Positions 17,361 to 25,776 of a DNA stretch of 64,000 nt are shown here, piece by piece. Source of the stretch: Photorhabdus akhurstii (lineage in GTDB: Bacteria; Pseudomonadota; Gammaproteobacteria; Enterobacterales; Enterobacteriaceae); NCBI RefSeq assembly GCF_018448925.1, contig NZ_RCWE01000020.1:1-64000 (forward strand), given 5' to 3'. The first letter of the stretch is position 1; every line of letters starts with the position of its first letter. The position numbers and the translations under genes were made by a program. The notes below the pieces were generated by a model that saw only the letters and a program-made list of their open reading frames with translations, was not told the DNA's origin and made no database searches.

Positions 17361-18662
17361 ATGACAACTCGCCTTTATGATTTTATCGCCATTGGCATAG
17401 GCCCTTTTAATCTCGGACTGGCTTGTTTAACTCAGCCGCTAAAAGATGTTCATAGCCTGTTCATCGATCAAAAACCGGGCTTTGACTGGCATCCGGGAAT
17501 GATGATGGAAAACTCCACCATGCAAACCCCATTTATGTCAGATCTAGTGACCTTGGCATCACCCACGCACCCACTTAGCTTCCTTAATTACATTAAACAA
17601 AAAGGAAGAATATACTCTTTTTATATTCGGGAAAGTTTTTTCCTGATGCGTAAGGAATATAACCAATATTGCCAGTGGGCGGCAGAACAGTTATCCAATT
17701 TACGCTTTAACACTCGCGTTGATAGCATCAGCTATGATGAAGACGCTTCGCTATATACACTACATTGTTCAGATACGTTAACTGGGCAGCAACACCAATT
17801 TATTTGTAAAAAATTGGTATTAGGTACCGGGCCTTCACCTTATATTCCAAAGTGCTGCCAACCCTTCTCTGATCAGATGGTGACATCGGGTAATTACTTG
17901 AATAGCAAAGAAGCCTTACAACAAAAACAATCTATTACCGTTCTGGGGAGTGGACAAAGCGCAGCGGAAATCTTTTACGATTTACTCAGCGATATTGATA
18001 AATTCAATTATCAGCTTAATTGGCTTACCCGCTCACCACGTTTTTTCCCACTGGAATATACCAAACTGACTCTGGAAATGACCTCGCCAGAATATGTAGA
18101 TTATTTCTATAGTCTCCCGGGCGAAAAGCGTGATGCATTAAATCTGTCCCACAAGCAGCTTTATAAAGGTATCAACAGTTCATTAATCAATGATATTTTC
18201 GATTTAATGTACACCAAACGATTAAACGGTGAATTAAACGTTAATTTATATACTAATAGTGAATTACAACAAGTTAGCCATGCTAACAATGGCCGTGACC
18301 TAACATTGGCATTATTCCAACATGAGCAGGAGAAAGCATTTTCTCTCGATACAGAAGGGGTCGTTCTGGCAACCGGCTATCAATACCAAATTCCAACTTT
18401 TATTGAAGGTATACGTCACCTTATCCATTGGGATGAAAAAGGACGTTATGCTGTACAACGTAATTATAGCATTGATCAGAGCAACACCATTTTCATACAG
18501 AATGTGGAGTTACATACCCACGGTTTCGTCACGCCGGATCTGGGAATGGCCTGTTATCGCAACTCCTGCCTGATTTATGAAATTACCGGTATTGAACATT
18601 ACCCGATTGAGAAAAGTATTGCTTTCCAGCAGTTCAGCGTCGACACCGAAGGAGCATGCTAA
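17361..18662 (+). CDS. Flavin-dependent diamine/ornithine/lysine N-hydroxylase (AlcA/DfoA-like)
   Basis: Predicted 433 aa N-hydroxylating monooxygenase. The FAD-binding motif is GIGPFNLGLA near residues 12-21, the NADPH motif is VLGSGQSAAEIF mid-protein, and the C-terminal family motif is VVLATGYQY. MENSTMQTPFMSDLVTLASP is the usual substrate-side signature of the family (IucD, AlcA, DesB). It would hydroxylate one amine of the diamine made by the preceding decarboxylase. AGGAG precedes the ATG. Its stop shares one base with the next start (TAATG), showing a tight operon. Confidence 0.92.
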   Translation: MTTRLYDFIAIGIGPFNLGLACLTQPLKDVHSLFIDQKPGFDWHPGMMMENSTMQTPFMSDLVTLASPTHPLSFLNYIKQKGRIYSFYIRESFFLMRKEYNQYCQWAAEQLSNLRFNTRVDSISYDEDASLYTLHCSDTLTGQQHQFICKKLVLGTGPSPYIPKCCQPFSDQMVTSGNYLNSKEALQQKQSITVLGSGQSAAEIFYDLLSDIDKFNYQLNWLTRSPRFFPLEYTKLTLEMTSPEYVDYFYSLPGEKRDALNLSHKQLYKGINSSLINDIFDLMYTKRLNGELNVNLYTNSELQQVSHANNGRDLTLALFQHEQEKAFSLDTEGVVLATGYQYQIPTFIEGIRHLIHWDEKGRYAVQRNYSIDQSNTIFIQNVELHTHGFVTPDLGMACYRNSCLIYEITGIEHYPIEKSIAFQQFSVDTEGAC

Positions 18663-21079
18663 TGTCCGTCTTTAATCCTACGCTATTTAAAAAATCCTTG
18701 CCTGAAATAGGCAGTTTTGCATTACGTCCACTGGATCTGGAACGGGATATTCCCATATTAACTGATTGGGTTAACCGGGATTACGCTCATTATTGGGGAA
18801 TGCAAGATAATACCGAACAACAAGTACGGGAATTTTATCAGGATTTAGAATCCCGCCATCCTGGCAGTGTATTTATTGGCATCTATCAGGAACAACCTGC
18901 TTTTCTATTAGAGTGTTATCGCGCACAAGATGATCTGATTGGAAAATATTATCCGTCACATCCAGATGATATGGGAATGCACATTCTGGTTGCCCCGCCG
19001 CAAGAAAAAATCAGGCATTTCACTTGGGGAATTTTCCAAACCATCATGGCCTTTATTTTCAGCGATCCTGCCGTGGCTCGAATTGTGGTTGAACCTGATA
19101 TACGCAATGAGAAAATTCACAAGCTTAATCTGCGGGCGGGTTTTGTTTATCAGAAGGCATTGGTATTACCTCATAAAACAGCCAAATTAGCCTTTTGTAC
19201 CAGAGAACAGCACCAGATTGCGTTACAGCGGGAACACCAAGCGACAATATCAACTTCCCCGGGATCACTGGTGACAAATGCCACACATTTGCAACCTGCC
19301 GTCTGGCAAAAAGTTAATCGTCTGCACTTGTGTAAAGCTATTTCCGAATTTTCACATGAATGTTTACTCACGCCTCAACAGTTAACTGAAAAAACAGACA
19401 GTGACGGATATCACCATTACCGTTTGGATAGTTACCGTTTGAATAGTACTGACCTTTTGGTCAGCTATACTTTCCGGGCGCGGCGTATGGCACTGGATCA
19501 CTGGCTGATTGATGCCGATTCGTTACAGAAACATGCCAACGGGGAAGCTGTAGAACTCGATTCCTTGCTATTCATTATTGAGTTTAAACAACAGCTTGGC
19601 ATCAGCGATGTCGTCATGCCCACCTATCTGGAAGAAATTACCAGTACTCTCTATAGCAGCGCTTTTAAGCATAACAGAGTCGGTATCAGTGCAATGGATC
19701 TCGTGAACACTGATTTTCAGGCGTTGGAAGGAGAGATGATGGAAGGGCACCCCTCTTTCGTCGCCAATAATGGCCGGATTGGTTTTGATATCGGTGATTT
19801 TCAGAACTTTAGTCCCGAAGCCGCCTCTGCTATGCATTTAGTATGGCTGGCCGCACATAAGAGCAAAGCGCATTTTGCTTGTATAGAGCAACTCAATTAT
19901 CAACAGTTGCTGGAACAAGAGCTAGGCACAACCACAGTAGCTGAATTTGACCGGCAGTTGATCGCGCTTAACCTTAATCCCGAAGACTATTTCCTGATGC
20001 CAGTTCATCCTTGGCAATGGCAGAACAAGTTGGCATCAGTGTTTGCGCCCGATATCGCTAATCAGAAATTGGTCTACCTTGGTATTGGTGCGGATACCTA
20101 TCAGGCGCAACAATCGATCCGTACCTTATTCAATCGCACTCATCCTCAGCGATATTACGTGAAAATGGCGTTATCCATCCTGAACATGGGATTTATGCGC
20201 GGTTTATCACCTTATTATATGGCGACGACGCCAGGCATTAACGACTGGCTATTCGATTTGGTAACACAAGATCCCATCTTGCAACGTTATCGTTTTAAAA
20301 TTTTACGGGAAGTCGCCAGTGTTGGATTCAAAAACAGCTATTACGAACAAGCGATCAGTAGTGATACGCCTTACAAGAAAATGATGGCGGCACTGTGGCG
20401 AGAAAACCCATTGCAACTCATTGAACCTGGGCAGCAAGTGATGACGATGGCTGCGTTATTGCACAGTGATCAGCAAGGGAATGCCCTGTTGCCTGCGTTA
20501 ATTTCAGCATCCGGCCTGTCTACTCAGGAATGGTTACGCCGCTATTTAGAGAGTTATCTTGCGCCGCTGTTACACTGTTTGTACGCTTATGATCTGATGT
20601 TTATGCCACACGGCGAAAACATCATCATGGTATTGGAAAACCATATTCCACAGCACATCTTCATGAAAGATTTAGCGGAAGAGATTCTGGTCATGAATCC
20701 CGACGCCGATTTACCGGAAAAAGCGAGCCGAGTCAAAGTAGACATGCCAGAAGAGATGAAAACACTGACCATCTTATCTGATGTGTTTGACGGTATATTC
20801 CGCTATCTGGCTGCCATACTGGATGAACAGGGTAGCTATTCACAGGATCTTTTCTGGCAGTCCGTAGCAGATTGTATTTTAAGCTATCAGCACAACCATC
20901 CTGAATTACGTGAACAATTTGTGCGTTACGATCTATTTACACCGGAGATTAAACGCTGCTGTCTAAACCGCCTGCAAATAGCGAATAACCGCCAGATGCT
21001 TGATTTAGCTGATCCGGCTCAAAGTTTACAGTTTGCTGATAATCTGATTAACCCAATTGCCAAATTTGGTCATTCGTAA
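18662..21079 (+). CDS. Fusion: N-hydroxydiamine acyltransferase + NIS siderophore synthetase (DfoC-like)
   Basis: Predicted 805 aa from ATG 18662, with AAGGAG seven bases upstream (the ATG at 18656 is one base from it). Residues 1 to about 190 are an AlcB/IucB-type GNAT acyltransferase (LRPLDLERDIPILTDWVN, HPDDMGMHILVAPP, RIVVEPDIRNEKIHKLNLRAGF). About 200-805 are an AlcC/DesD-type synthetase with NNGRIGFD, HPWQWQ (449-454), QQSIRTLF, NMGFMRGL and HGEN (650-653). In the desferrioxamine pathway of Erwinia, DfoC has this same fusion: it succinylates or acetylates the hydroxylamine, then condenses the units. It ends the decarboxylase-hydroxylase-synthetase operon and duplicates the catalytic class of the gene at 6607. 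Confidence 0.92.
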   Translation: MSVFNPTLFKKSLPEIGSFALRPLDLERDIPILTDWVNRDYAHYWGMQDNTEQQVREFYQDLESRHPGSVFIGIYQEQPAFLLECYRAQDDLIGKYYPSHPDDMGMHILVAPPQEKIRHFTWGIFQTIMAFIFSDPAVARIVVEPDIRNEKIHKLNLRAGFVYQKALVLPHKTAKLAFCTREQHQIALQREHQATISTSPGSLVTNATHLQPAVWQKVNRLHLCKAISEFSHECLLTPQQLTEKTDSDGYHHYRLDSYRLNSTDLLVSYTFRARRMALDHWLIDADSLQKHANGEAVELDSLLFIIEFKQQLGISDVVMPTYLEEITSTLYSSAFKHNRVGISAMDLVNTDFQALEGEMMEGHPSFVANNGRIGFDIGDFQNFSPEAASAMHLVWLAAHKSKAHFACIEQLNYQQLLEQELGTTTVAEFDRQLIALNLNPEDYFLMPVHPWQWQNKLASVFAPDIANQKLVYLGIGADTYQAQQSIRTLFNRTHPQRYYVKMALSILNMGFMRGLSPYYMATTPGINDWLFDLVTQDPILQRYRFKILREVASVGFKNSYYEQAISSDTPYKKMMAALWRENPLQLIEPGQQVMTMAALLHSDQQGNALLPALISASGLSTQEWLRRYLESYLAPLLHCLYAYDLMFMPHGENIIMVLENHIPQHIFMKDLAEEILVMNPDADLPEKASRVKVDMPEEMKTLTILSDVFDGIFRYLAAILDEQGSYSQDLFWQSVADCILSYQHNHPELREQFVRYDLFTPEIKRCCLNRLQIANNRQMLDLADPAQSLQFADNLINPIAKFGHS

Positions 21080-21136
21080 AATAGAGCAATCAATGAGCAT
21101 GGAGAATGGTGAGTAACATGCTCACTATTCTATTAA

Positions 21137-21197
21137 GGCAGTACCTACAGTACTGCCTCAGACCGCTGACAAACCCCATTGAAAATAATGGGATTTG
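21137..21197 (+). terminator. Candidate terminator hairpins of the siderophore biosynthesis operon
   Basis: GGCAGTAC/GTACTGCC (21137-21157) is an 8-bp stem with a 5-base loop. CCCATT/AATGGG (21175-21192) follows and leads into ATTTGTTCCTTT. Neither has a long T run, so termination is plausible but not certain. Confidence 0.4.
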
Positions 21198-21320
21198 TTC
21201 CTTTCATTACGAATCATAATACAATTCATTTTCCTCATTGACCCGATTCAATCGTCCGTCAGGATGTTATTTTTACTTCGCTTGTATTGACAGGTTCGCT
21301 CTCCAGAGATAAAAACAACA

Positions 21321-21455
21321 AAGCATCGCGATCAGCAATGCTATCATATTGATATTTTGAACAATTTCCGCCAAAAGACATTGTATTTGCACTTTCTGCA
21401 ACCCGCGAAAACGGGCATAACGATGTCCGTGATGTTGCTTCGCATCCGCAATGTA
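21321..21455 (-). mobile_element. Transposase C-terminal remnant (IS1182-like)
   Basis: On the minus strand the frame reads ADAKQHHGHRYARFRG then LQKVQIQCLLAEIVQNI, matching the C-terminal end of DDE transposases of the IS1182 type. Only about 45 codons remain. Upstream codons in the same frame are unrelated, so the copy is broken at about 21455. It marks past transposition at the edge of the siderophore island, beside the AbiE-type genes. Family assignment is from memory of the motif. Confidence 0.7.
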
Positions 21456-21457
21456 GT

Positions 21458-21476
21458 GGTCCACTAATTTAGGACC
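21458..21476. repeat. Palindrome at the break point of the transposase remnant
   Basis: GGTCC and GGACC flank nine bases (CACTAATTTA region) exactly where homology to the transposase stops. It could be the end of a second inserted element whose body is now unrecognisable. Confidence 0.35.
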
Positions 21477-21721
21477 TTTTTCCAAAATTCCTCTTTCTCT
21501 ACCAGGTAGCGCCATCATTAAAACGGCGCTGACGATACCCGTTATCGAGACAAAACTGTTCCCAAGTTGTGGATAATACGGACACGAACATAAACAGTGT
21601 TTGCCACCAACGTATAGGAGTGATTTCGTACATAGTCTGGTAGCAAAGCCCCCCATACTTTATTCACTTTCCTTATCGCGAAACACTATCCGGAAATGTT
21701 GGCTACAAAATAGGCTAAGTA

Positions 21722-21782
21722 TCGTATGTTTGCTGTTAAAAATGTCGTATGCTTGCTATGATGAAAAAATAGCCAAAGGAGG
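21722..21782 (+). promoter_or_regulatory. Promoter/operator and ribosome site of the AbiE-type module
   Basis: TCGTATGTTTGCT (21722-21734) recurs as TCGTATGCTTGCT (21745-21757), a 13-base direct repeat with one mismatch and a 23-base period. The second copy runs into an extended -10, TGCTATGAT (21754-21762). AAAGGAGG at 21775-21782 is a near-perfect ribosome site five bases before the ATG. The repeats are candidate binding sites for the autorepressing antitoxin. Confidence 0.55.
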
Positions 21783-21787
21783 ACGGC

Positions 21788-22183
21788 ATGACTACAAAAA
21801 CTCGTATTCAGTCACGACTGAAACGCTCAAAGCGTTATGTTTTCACTCGTGACGATTTCAAAGATCTCTCAGGCTACGATCAGGTTGGTAGAGCACTTCG
21901 CGAACTGGTGAAAGAAGGGCAATTACTGAAAGTGGGTTATGGGATCTATACCAAAGCGCGGCAAAACGCGATTACCGGGAAGTTAATGCCTGCGGCACCC
22001 GGTGGTTCCGCTGCGGTGGTGATTGAAGCACTGGAACTTCTGAAAGTGGATTATCGCCTGGTAGGGGCCAGCAGTGCCTACAATAACGGTAAATCCACTC
22101 AGATCCCCGCTTCGCTGGAAATCAAAACTTCACCGCGTTTTAAGAGAATCTTGTCAGTAGGGAACAGCAAATTAAATGGATGA
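21788..22183 (+). CDS. AbiEi-like antitoxin / transcriptional regulator (DUF6088-type)
   Basis: Predicted 131 aa. The N-terminal winged helix (RSKRYVFTRDDFKDLSGYDQ, then VGRALRELVKEGQLLKVGYG) is the pattern of AbiEi-type antitoxins, which repress their own promoter and neutralise the partner nucleotidyltransferase. The C-terminal part (GGSAAVVIEALELL, SSAYNNGKSTQIPA) matches the short single-domain variety rather than the longer AbiEi. It overlaps the toxin gene by 8 bases. Strong ribosome site. It is probably the antitoxin of a type IV toxin-antitoxin/phage-defence pair. Confidence 0.8.
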   Translation: MTTKTRIQSRLKRSKRYVFTRDDFKDLSGYDQVGRALRELVKEGQLLKVGYGIYTKARQNAITGKLMPAAPGGSAAVVIEALELLKVDYRLVGASSAYNNGKSTQIPASLEIKTSPRFKRILSVGNSKLNG

Positions 22184-23126
22184 TTTAACAAAATTATTCC
22201 CTGATGTTGCGGATGCGTTGGGGATTGAATCTGTCGCAATTGTAGAGAAAGATCATTACATCGTTGAGTTGTTGCGTCTACTCGGGCCTTTGACCTTTTA
22301 TACCCATCAACTGGTTTTTTCCGGAGGAACTGCGCTGTCGAAAGCGGGAATATCCTTGAACAGGATGTCAGAAGATGTGGATATCAAGTTGGTTCCTGTC
22401 GCTGATTTCTCACAACAATACTCCAGGAATCAGCGTAAAAATATCCGTAAAGATATTATTCAGGTAATTACTGAAACGATTATGGCTTCGGGTACTTTTC
22501 GTTTTGATGAAGAGCATCCTAAAGTCACTCGGGATGAATATCGTTACAATGAGATTCCAGTGCGTTACCCGCAAGTATACGCACAAGCTCCCTGCTTACG
22601 ACCATTTATCAAACTGGAATTGATGGAAACGGAGTTGCTTGAAGCACCGGAAGCTCGTGATATTCGTTCACTGATAACAGATTTGACGAACAAGGGCGAA
22701 GTGGTGGACGCTTTTCCATGTGCCACCATCGCCAGTACACAGGCTGAAAAGCTGATTTCTATGATACGCAGAACAGCTGCAAGTATGCGGCATCTGGAGC
22801 GTGGGGTGGATGAGTCACTGGTACGCCATATCTACGACAATTTTTGTATTGTCAGAGAAAAAGGATCTGATATCCCTGTATTAAAGCGCTTTGTACAGGA
22901 ATGCATTAAGCAGGATATTGAACGTTACGGTAACCAGTACCCACAGTTCTGCGAATCTCCCATTGAAGAACTAAAAATGGGGCTGGAAGAGTTAGTGAAT
23001 AATCCTGTTTATAAAGAGCGCTATCAACAATTCGTCGTGCCAATGGTGTTTGATGAACGTCTGGTCTCATGGGAAGAAGCCTGTACCTGTTTCCGCCGAA
23101 CGGCATTAGATGTGCTTGATGCATAG
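22176..23126 (+). CDS. AbiEii/AbiGii-family nucleotidyltransferase toxin
   Basis: Predicted 316 aa. The nucleotidyltransferase motif GGTALSK is at residues 50-56 and the paired acidic motif SEDVDIKL at 65-72. The typical helical region (AEKLISMIRRTAA) and C-terminal PMVF...SWEEACTCFR follow. Members of this family transfer nucleotides to tRNA or other targets and stop growth, often on phage infection. It is translationally coupled to the upstream antitoxin. All the motif residues I can recognise are intact, so it looks functional. It sits at the end of the accessory island, before conserved yigI. Confidence 0.85.
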   Translation: MDDLTKLFPDVADALGIESVAIVEKDHYIVELLRLLGPLTFYTHQLVFSGGTALSKAGISLNRMSEDVDIKLVPVADFSQQYSRNQRKNIRKDIIQVITETIMASGTFRFDEEHPKVTRDEYRYNEIPVRYPQVYAQAPCLRPFIKLELMETELLEAPEARDIRSLITDLTNKGEVVDAFPCATIASTQAEKLISMIRRTAASMRHLERGVDESLVRHIYDNFCIVREKGSDIPVLKRFVQECIKQDIERYGNQYPQFCESPIEELKMGLEELVNNPVYKERYQQFVVPMVFDERLVSWEEACTCFRRTALDVLDA

Positions 23127-23383
23127 AGCCAGGGATATGCTCGGATGTTGGTATCTTATCCGACAGTGTTTGTCCTGATTCGAGTCCCAAAACCAAGCGT
23201 GACGAAAAAAAGCACAGATCCGTTTCAGCTTACCTATAGTTGTATTCAATTATGTCTATTCAGATTATTACCAGATATTCCTTATGAGCTGGCAAGGTTA
23301 GCAATAAAAGCATAATATTAACAAGCCATTAACCATATAAAGTCACATTAGTAACATATATCTTTATTTAGGAATAAAATTAA

Positions 23384-23854
23384 ATGTCTACAACACTACT
23401 AACCCTGGAAGAAGCCCGGCAAGTGATTGGTCATGCTTTTGTTCACGATATGCCTTTTAACCAATTATTAGGACTTGAACTAATCCGATTTGAACAAGAT
23501 TACGTAGAAATACAATTCCGTAACCAAAGTAAACTAGTAGGTAATATCGCACAGAAAATTTTACATGGTGGTGTCATTGCCTCAGTGCTGGACGTATGTG
23601 GTGGATTGGTCTGTATCGGTAACGCCTTGACCCGTCTGGTACCCGCATCACTAGAAGAATTAGAAAAACGATTATCAATAATGGGAACGATTGATTTGCG
23701 GGTGGATTACCTACGCCCCGGCCGCGGTGAATTATTTACCGCCACCAGTAGCATTATCCGTAATGGCAACAAAGTTTCTGTCGCCAGAGCAGAACTACAT
23801 AATGAGCAAAGAGCCCATATCGCCAGTGTAACGGCGACCTATCTGGTAGGATAA
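23384..23854 (+). CDS. yigI: Acyl-CoA thioesterase YigI
   Basis: Predicted 156 aa hotdog-fold thioesterase (E. coli YigI 155 aa). Matching blocks are [36 protein letters not shown] and a C-terminal [10 protein letters not shown]. coli YigI hydrolyses medium- and long-chain acyl-CoA. In E. coli it is next to pldA and recQ; here the accessory island lies between. The 257 bases before it hold no recognisable gene. Confidence 0.93.
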   Translation: MSTTLLTLEEARQVIGHAFVHDMPFNQLLGLELIRFEQDYVEIQFRNQSKLVGNIAQKILHGGVIASVLDVCGGLVCIGNALTRLVPASLEELEKRLSIMGTIDLRVDYLRPGRGELFTATSSIIRNGNKVSVARAELHNEQRAHIASVTATYLVG

Positions 23855-23965
23855 CAATATAATTTTAATCGCTTGCGTAATATTCAGCCCGGTGACATAT
23901 TATTTCCATGTTAACGGGCTAAAAACCCATTACTTTTCTTCTAATTTTATTAGCATCAGGACGAT

Positions 23966-24856
23966 ATGAATAAGCCACAAACTACCAAAGGAGTACTGTA
24001 CGCCTTCAGTGCCTGTTTTATCTGGGGAATCGCGCCAGTTTATTTTAAACATATCCAGCAAGTACCAGCTGACGAAATCCTGACCCATCGTATTATTTGG
24101 TCATTTTTCTTTATGTTGCTATTGCTAACATTAACTCGTCACTGGTCACAGGTAGCCAAAGTTTTCCGTCAACCTAAAAAAGTATTATTTCTGGCCGTAA
24201 CGGCCACTGTCGTTGCCTGTAACTGGCTGATTTACATCTGGGCGGTGAACCACGGTCATATGCTGGAAGCCAGCCTGGGTTATTTTATTAGCCCATTGGT
24301 TAACGTTTTATTCGGCATGCTGTTTCTCAGTGAGCGTTTCCGCCGCACACAATGGGCTGCGGTTATTCTGGCCTTCACCGGCGTGTTAGTCCAGCTATGG
24401 CAATTTGGTTCTATACCGGTCATTGGATTAAGTTTGGCTGTCACTTTCGCCCTATATGCCCTGCTGCGTAAGAAGATGAATGTTGACGCTCAAACGGGCA
24501 TGACGATTGAAACACTGTGGTTACTGCCGATTGCCGCCATTTACCTATTTGGTTTTGCCAACACCCCAACCAGTGATCTAAGTAATAACTCAGCAACTCT
24601 CAATTTATTTCTGATTGCCGCGGGCATTATTACTACTGTGCCATTACTGTTATACACGGAAGCCGCTGCCCACCTGCGTCTATCTACACTCGGATTCTTT
24701 CAGTATGTCGGCCCAACGCTGATGTTCTTGCTAGCAACCTTGGTTTATGGTGAACAAATAGGCACTGACCGTCTGATTACTTTCGGCTTTATCTGGGCTG
24801 CATTAGTGCTGTTTACACTGGATGCCGTGTATACACAGCGTAGATCGCAGAGATAG
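23966..24856 (+). CDS. rarD: EamA-family permease RarD
   Basis: Predicted 296 aa, ten transmembrane helices, two EamA repeats. It begins KGVLYAFSACFIWGIAPVYF, as RarD does, and contains LGYFISPLVNVLFG and FFQYVGPTLMFLLATLVYGE. The E. coli gene is annotated as a chloramphenicol-sensitivity permease; the true substrate is unknown. It follows yigI as in E. coli. Confidence 0.94.
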   Translation: MNKPQTTKGVLYAFSACFIWGIAPVYFKHIQQVPADEILTHRIIWSFFFMLLLLTLTRHWSQVAKVFRQPKKVLFLAVTATVVACNWLIYIWAVNHGHMLEASLGYFISPLVNVLFGMLFLSERFRRTQWAAVILAFTGVLVQLWQFGSIPVIGLSLAVTFALYALLRKKMNVDAQTGMTIETLWLLPIAAIYLFGFANTPTSDLSNNSATLNLFLIAAGIITTVPLLLYTEAAAHLRLSTLGFFQYVGPTLMFLLATLVYGEQIGTDRLITFGFIWAALVLFTLDAVYTQRRSQR

Positions 24857-24863
24857 CAAAATA

Positions 24864-25316
24864 ATGAAAATAACCATCAGATTAGCCAATACAACTGAAC
24901 AGATCGCACTTGAAGCTCTGCAATTACGGGCGTCTCTTATGTGGGAAGAAGATAGAGAATTATTACTAGCAAATCCCCACATGATAGAACTGCCTATAGA
25001 GCATATTGAAGCAGGGTATGTTTATGTTGCAGAACAAGCTAGCGTAATTCTAGGGTTCAGTGTTGTATTGCCTCAATCTGATGGAAATGCTGAACTTGAT
25101 GGATTATTTGTTGAACCAACCTTTTGGCATCAAGGCATTGGCAAGCGATTGGTGCAAATCGCATTGAATGATCTTCATATAAAAGGCAAAGCATCATTAC
25201 AGGTGATGGCTAATCCGCAAGCAGAAGGGTTTTATATTGCCCTTGGCTTTAAATATTTGGGAAAAGAATATACTCAATTAGGAACAGCAATTCATGTGAT
25301 TAAATACATACGATGA
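24864..25316 (+). CDS. GNAT-family N-acetyltransferase
   Basis: Predicted 150 aa from the ATG at 24864, seven bases after the rarD stop; an earlier in-frame ATG lies inside rarD. The GNAT core is visible: LDGLFVEPTFWHQGIGKRL is motif A with the acetyl-CoA-binding Q-G-I-G-K loop, and ANPQAEGFYIALGFKYLG is motif B. The substrate is unknown. In E. coli this slot between rarD and corA holds yigG/yigF, so this is a local replacement. Possibly co-transcribed with rarD. Confidence 0.88.
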   Translation: MKITIRLANTTEQIALEALQLRASLMWEEDRELLLANPHMIELPIEHIEAGYVYVAEQASVILGFSVVLPQSDGNAELDGLFVEPTFWHQGIGKRLVQIALNDLHIKGKASLQVMANPQAEGFYIALGFKYLGKEYTQLGTAIHVIKYIR

Positions 25317-25560
25317 AATAAGCTAATTCTATTCTATAAATCAATGCCTTTTATTCGTTACATCCATTTTATCTTTAATAATTAAACACTATTTTTTCAA
25401 TAAAAACCTTTTAATTTAATTCATTATATTTTTATATCTGATATAAACACTGTAGAATTAATGTTAATAATATTTGAATTAAAGAAATTAAAACTTCAAC
25501 CATATTAAATGTAGAAAATGATAGTAAAAGCTTCTTTTAACAAAGAAAGCATTCCAATTT

Positions 25561-25688
25561 AAGCATTTAAGCATTTAAGCATTTAAGCATTTAAGCATTT
25601 AAGCATTTAAGCATTTAAGCATTTAAGCATTTAAGCATTTAAGCATTTAAGCATTTAAGCATTTAAGCATTTAAGCATTTAAGCATTT
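25561..25688. repeat. Tandem octanucleotide array, 16 x AAGCATTT
   Basis: Sixteen perfect head-to-tail copies of the 8-base unit AAGCATTT fill 128 bases without a mismatch. Perfect short arrays arise by polymerase slippage and usually vary in copy number between strains. It lies downstream of both flanking genes. Confidence 0.97.
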
Positions 25689-25776
25689 TATAATAATGTC
25701 AAGATTGTTTCCACTCAATAATCAATGTTTTAAAATAATAATAAAACCCAATGCCGCACAAAAAGATGATTAAACT

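Larger units (their letters stand above)
21080..21787. other. Gene-free stretch with hairpins and mobile-element debris
   Basis: About 700 bases without an intact gene. It contains two hairpins after the siderophore operon, a transposase C-terminal fragment on the minus strand, a short palindrome at its break point, and the promoter region of the AbiE-type module. The long minus-strand frame here (21273-21656) is a chimera of transposase remnant and unrelated sequence, not a gene. Confidence 0.7.

Noticed and set aside
21273-21656. Minus-strand 127-codon frame taken as a whole gene
   Set aside because: Only its C-terminal third is transposase-like; the rest is unrelated sequence fused across a break point.
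23177-23188. tRNA T-loop-like GATTCGAGTCCC after the AbiE-type genes, a possible attachment site
   Set aside because: No cloverleaf around it and no second copy seen at the other island edge.
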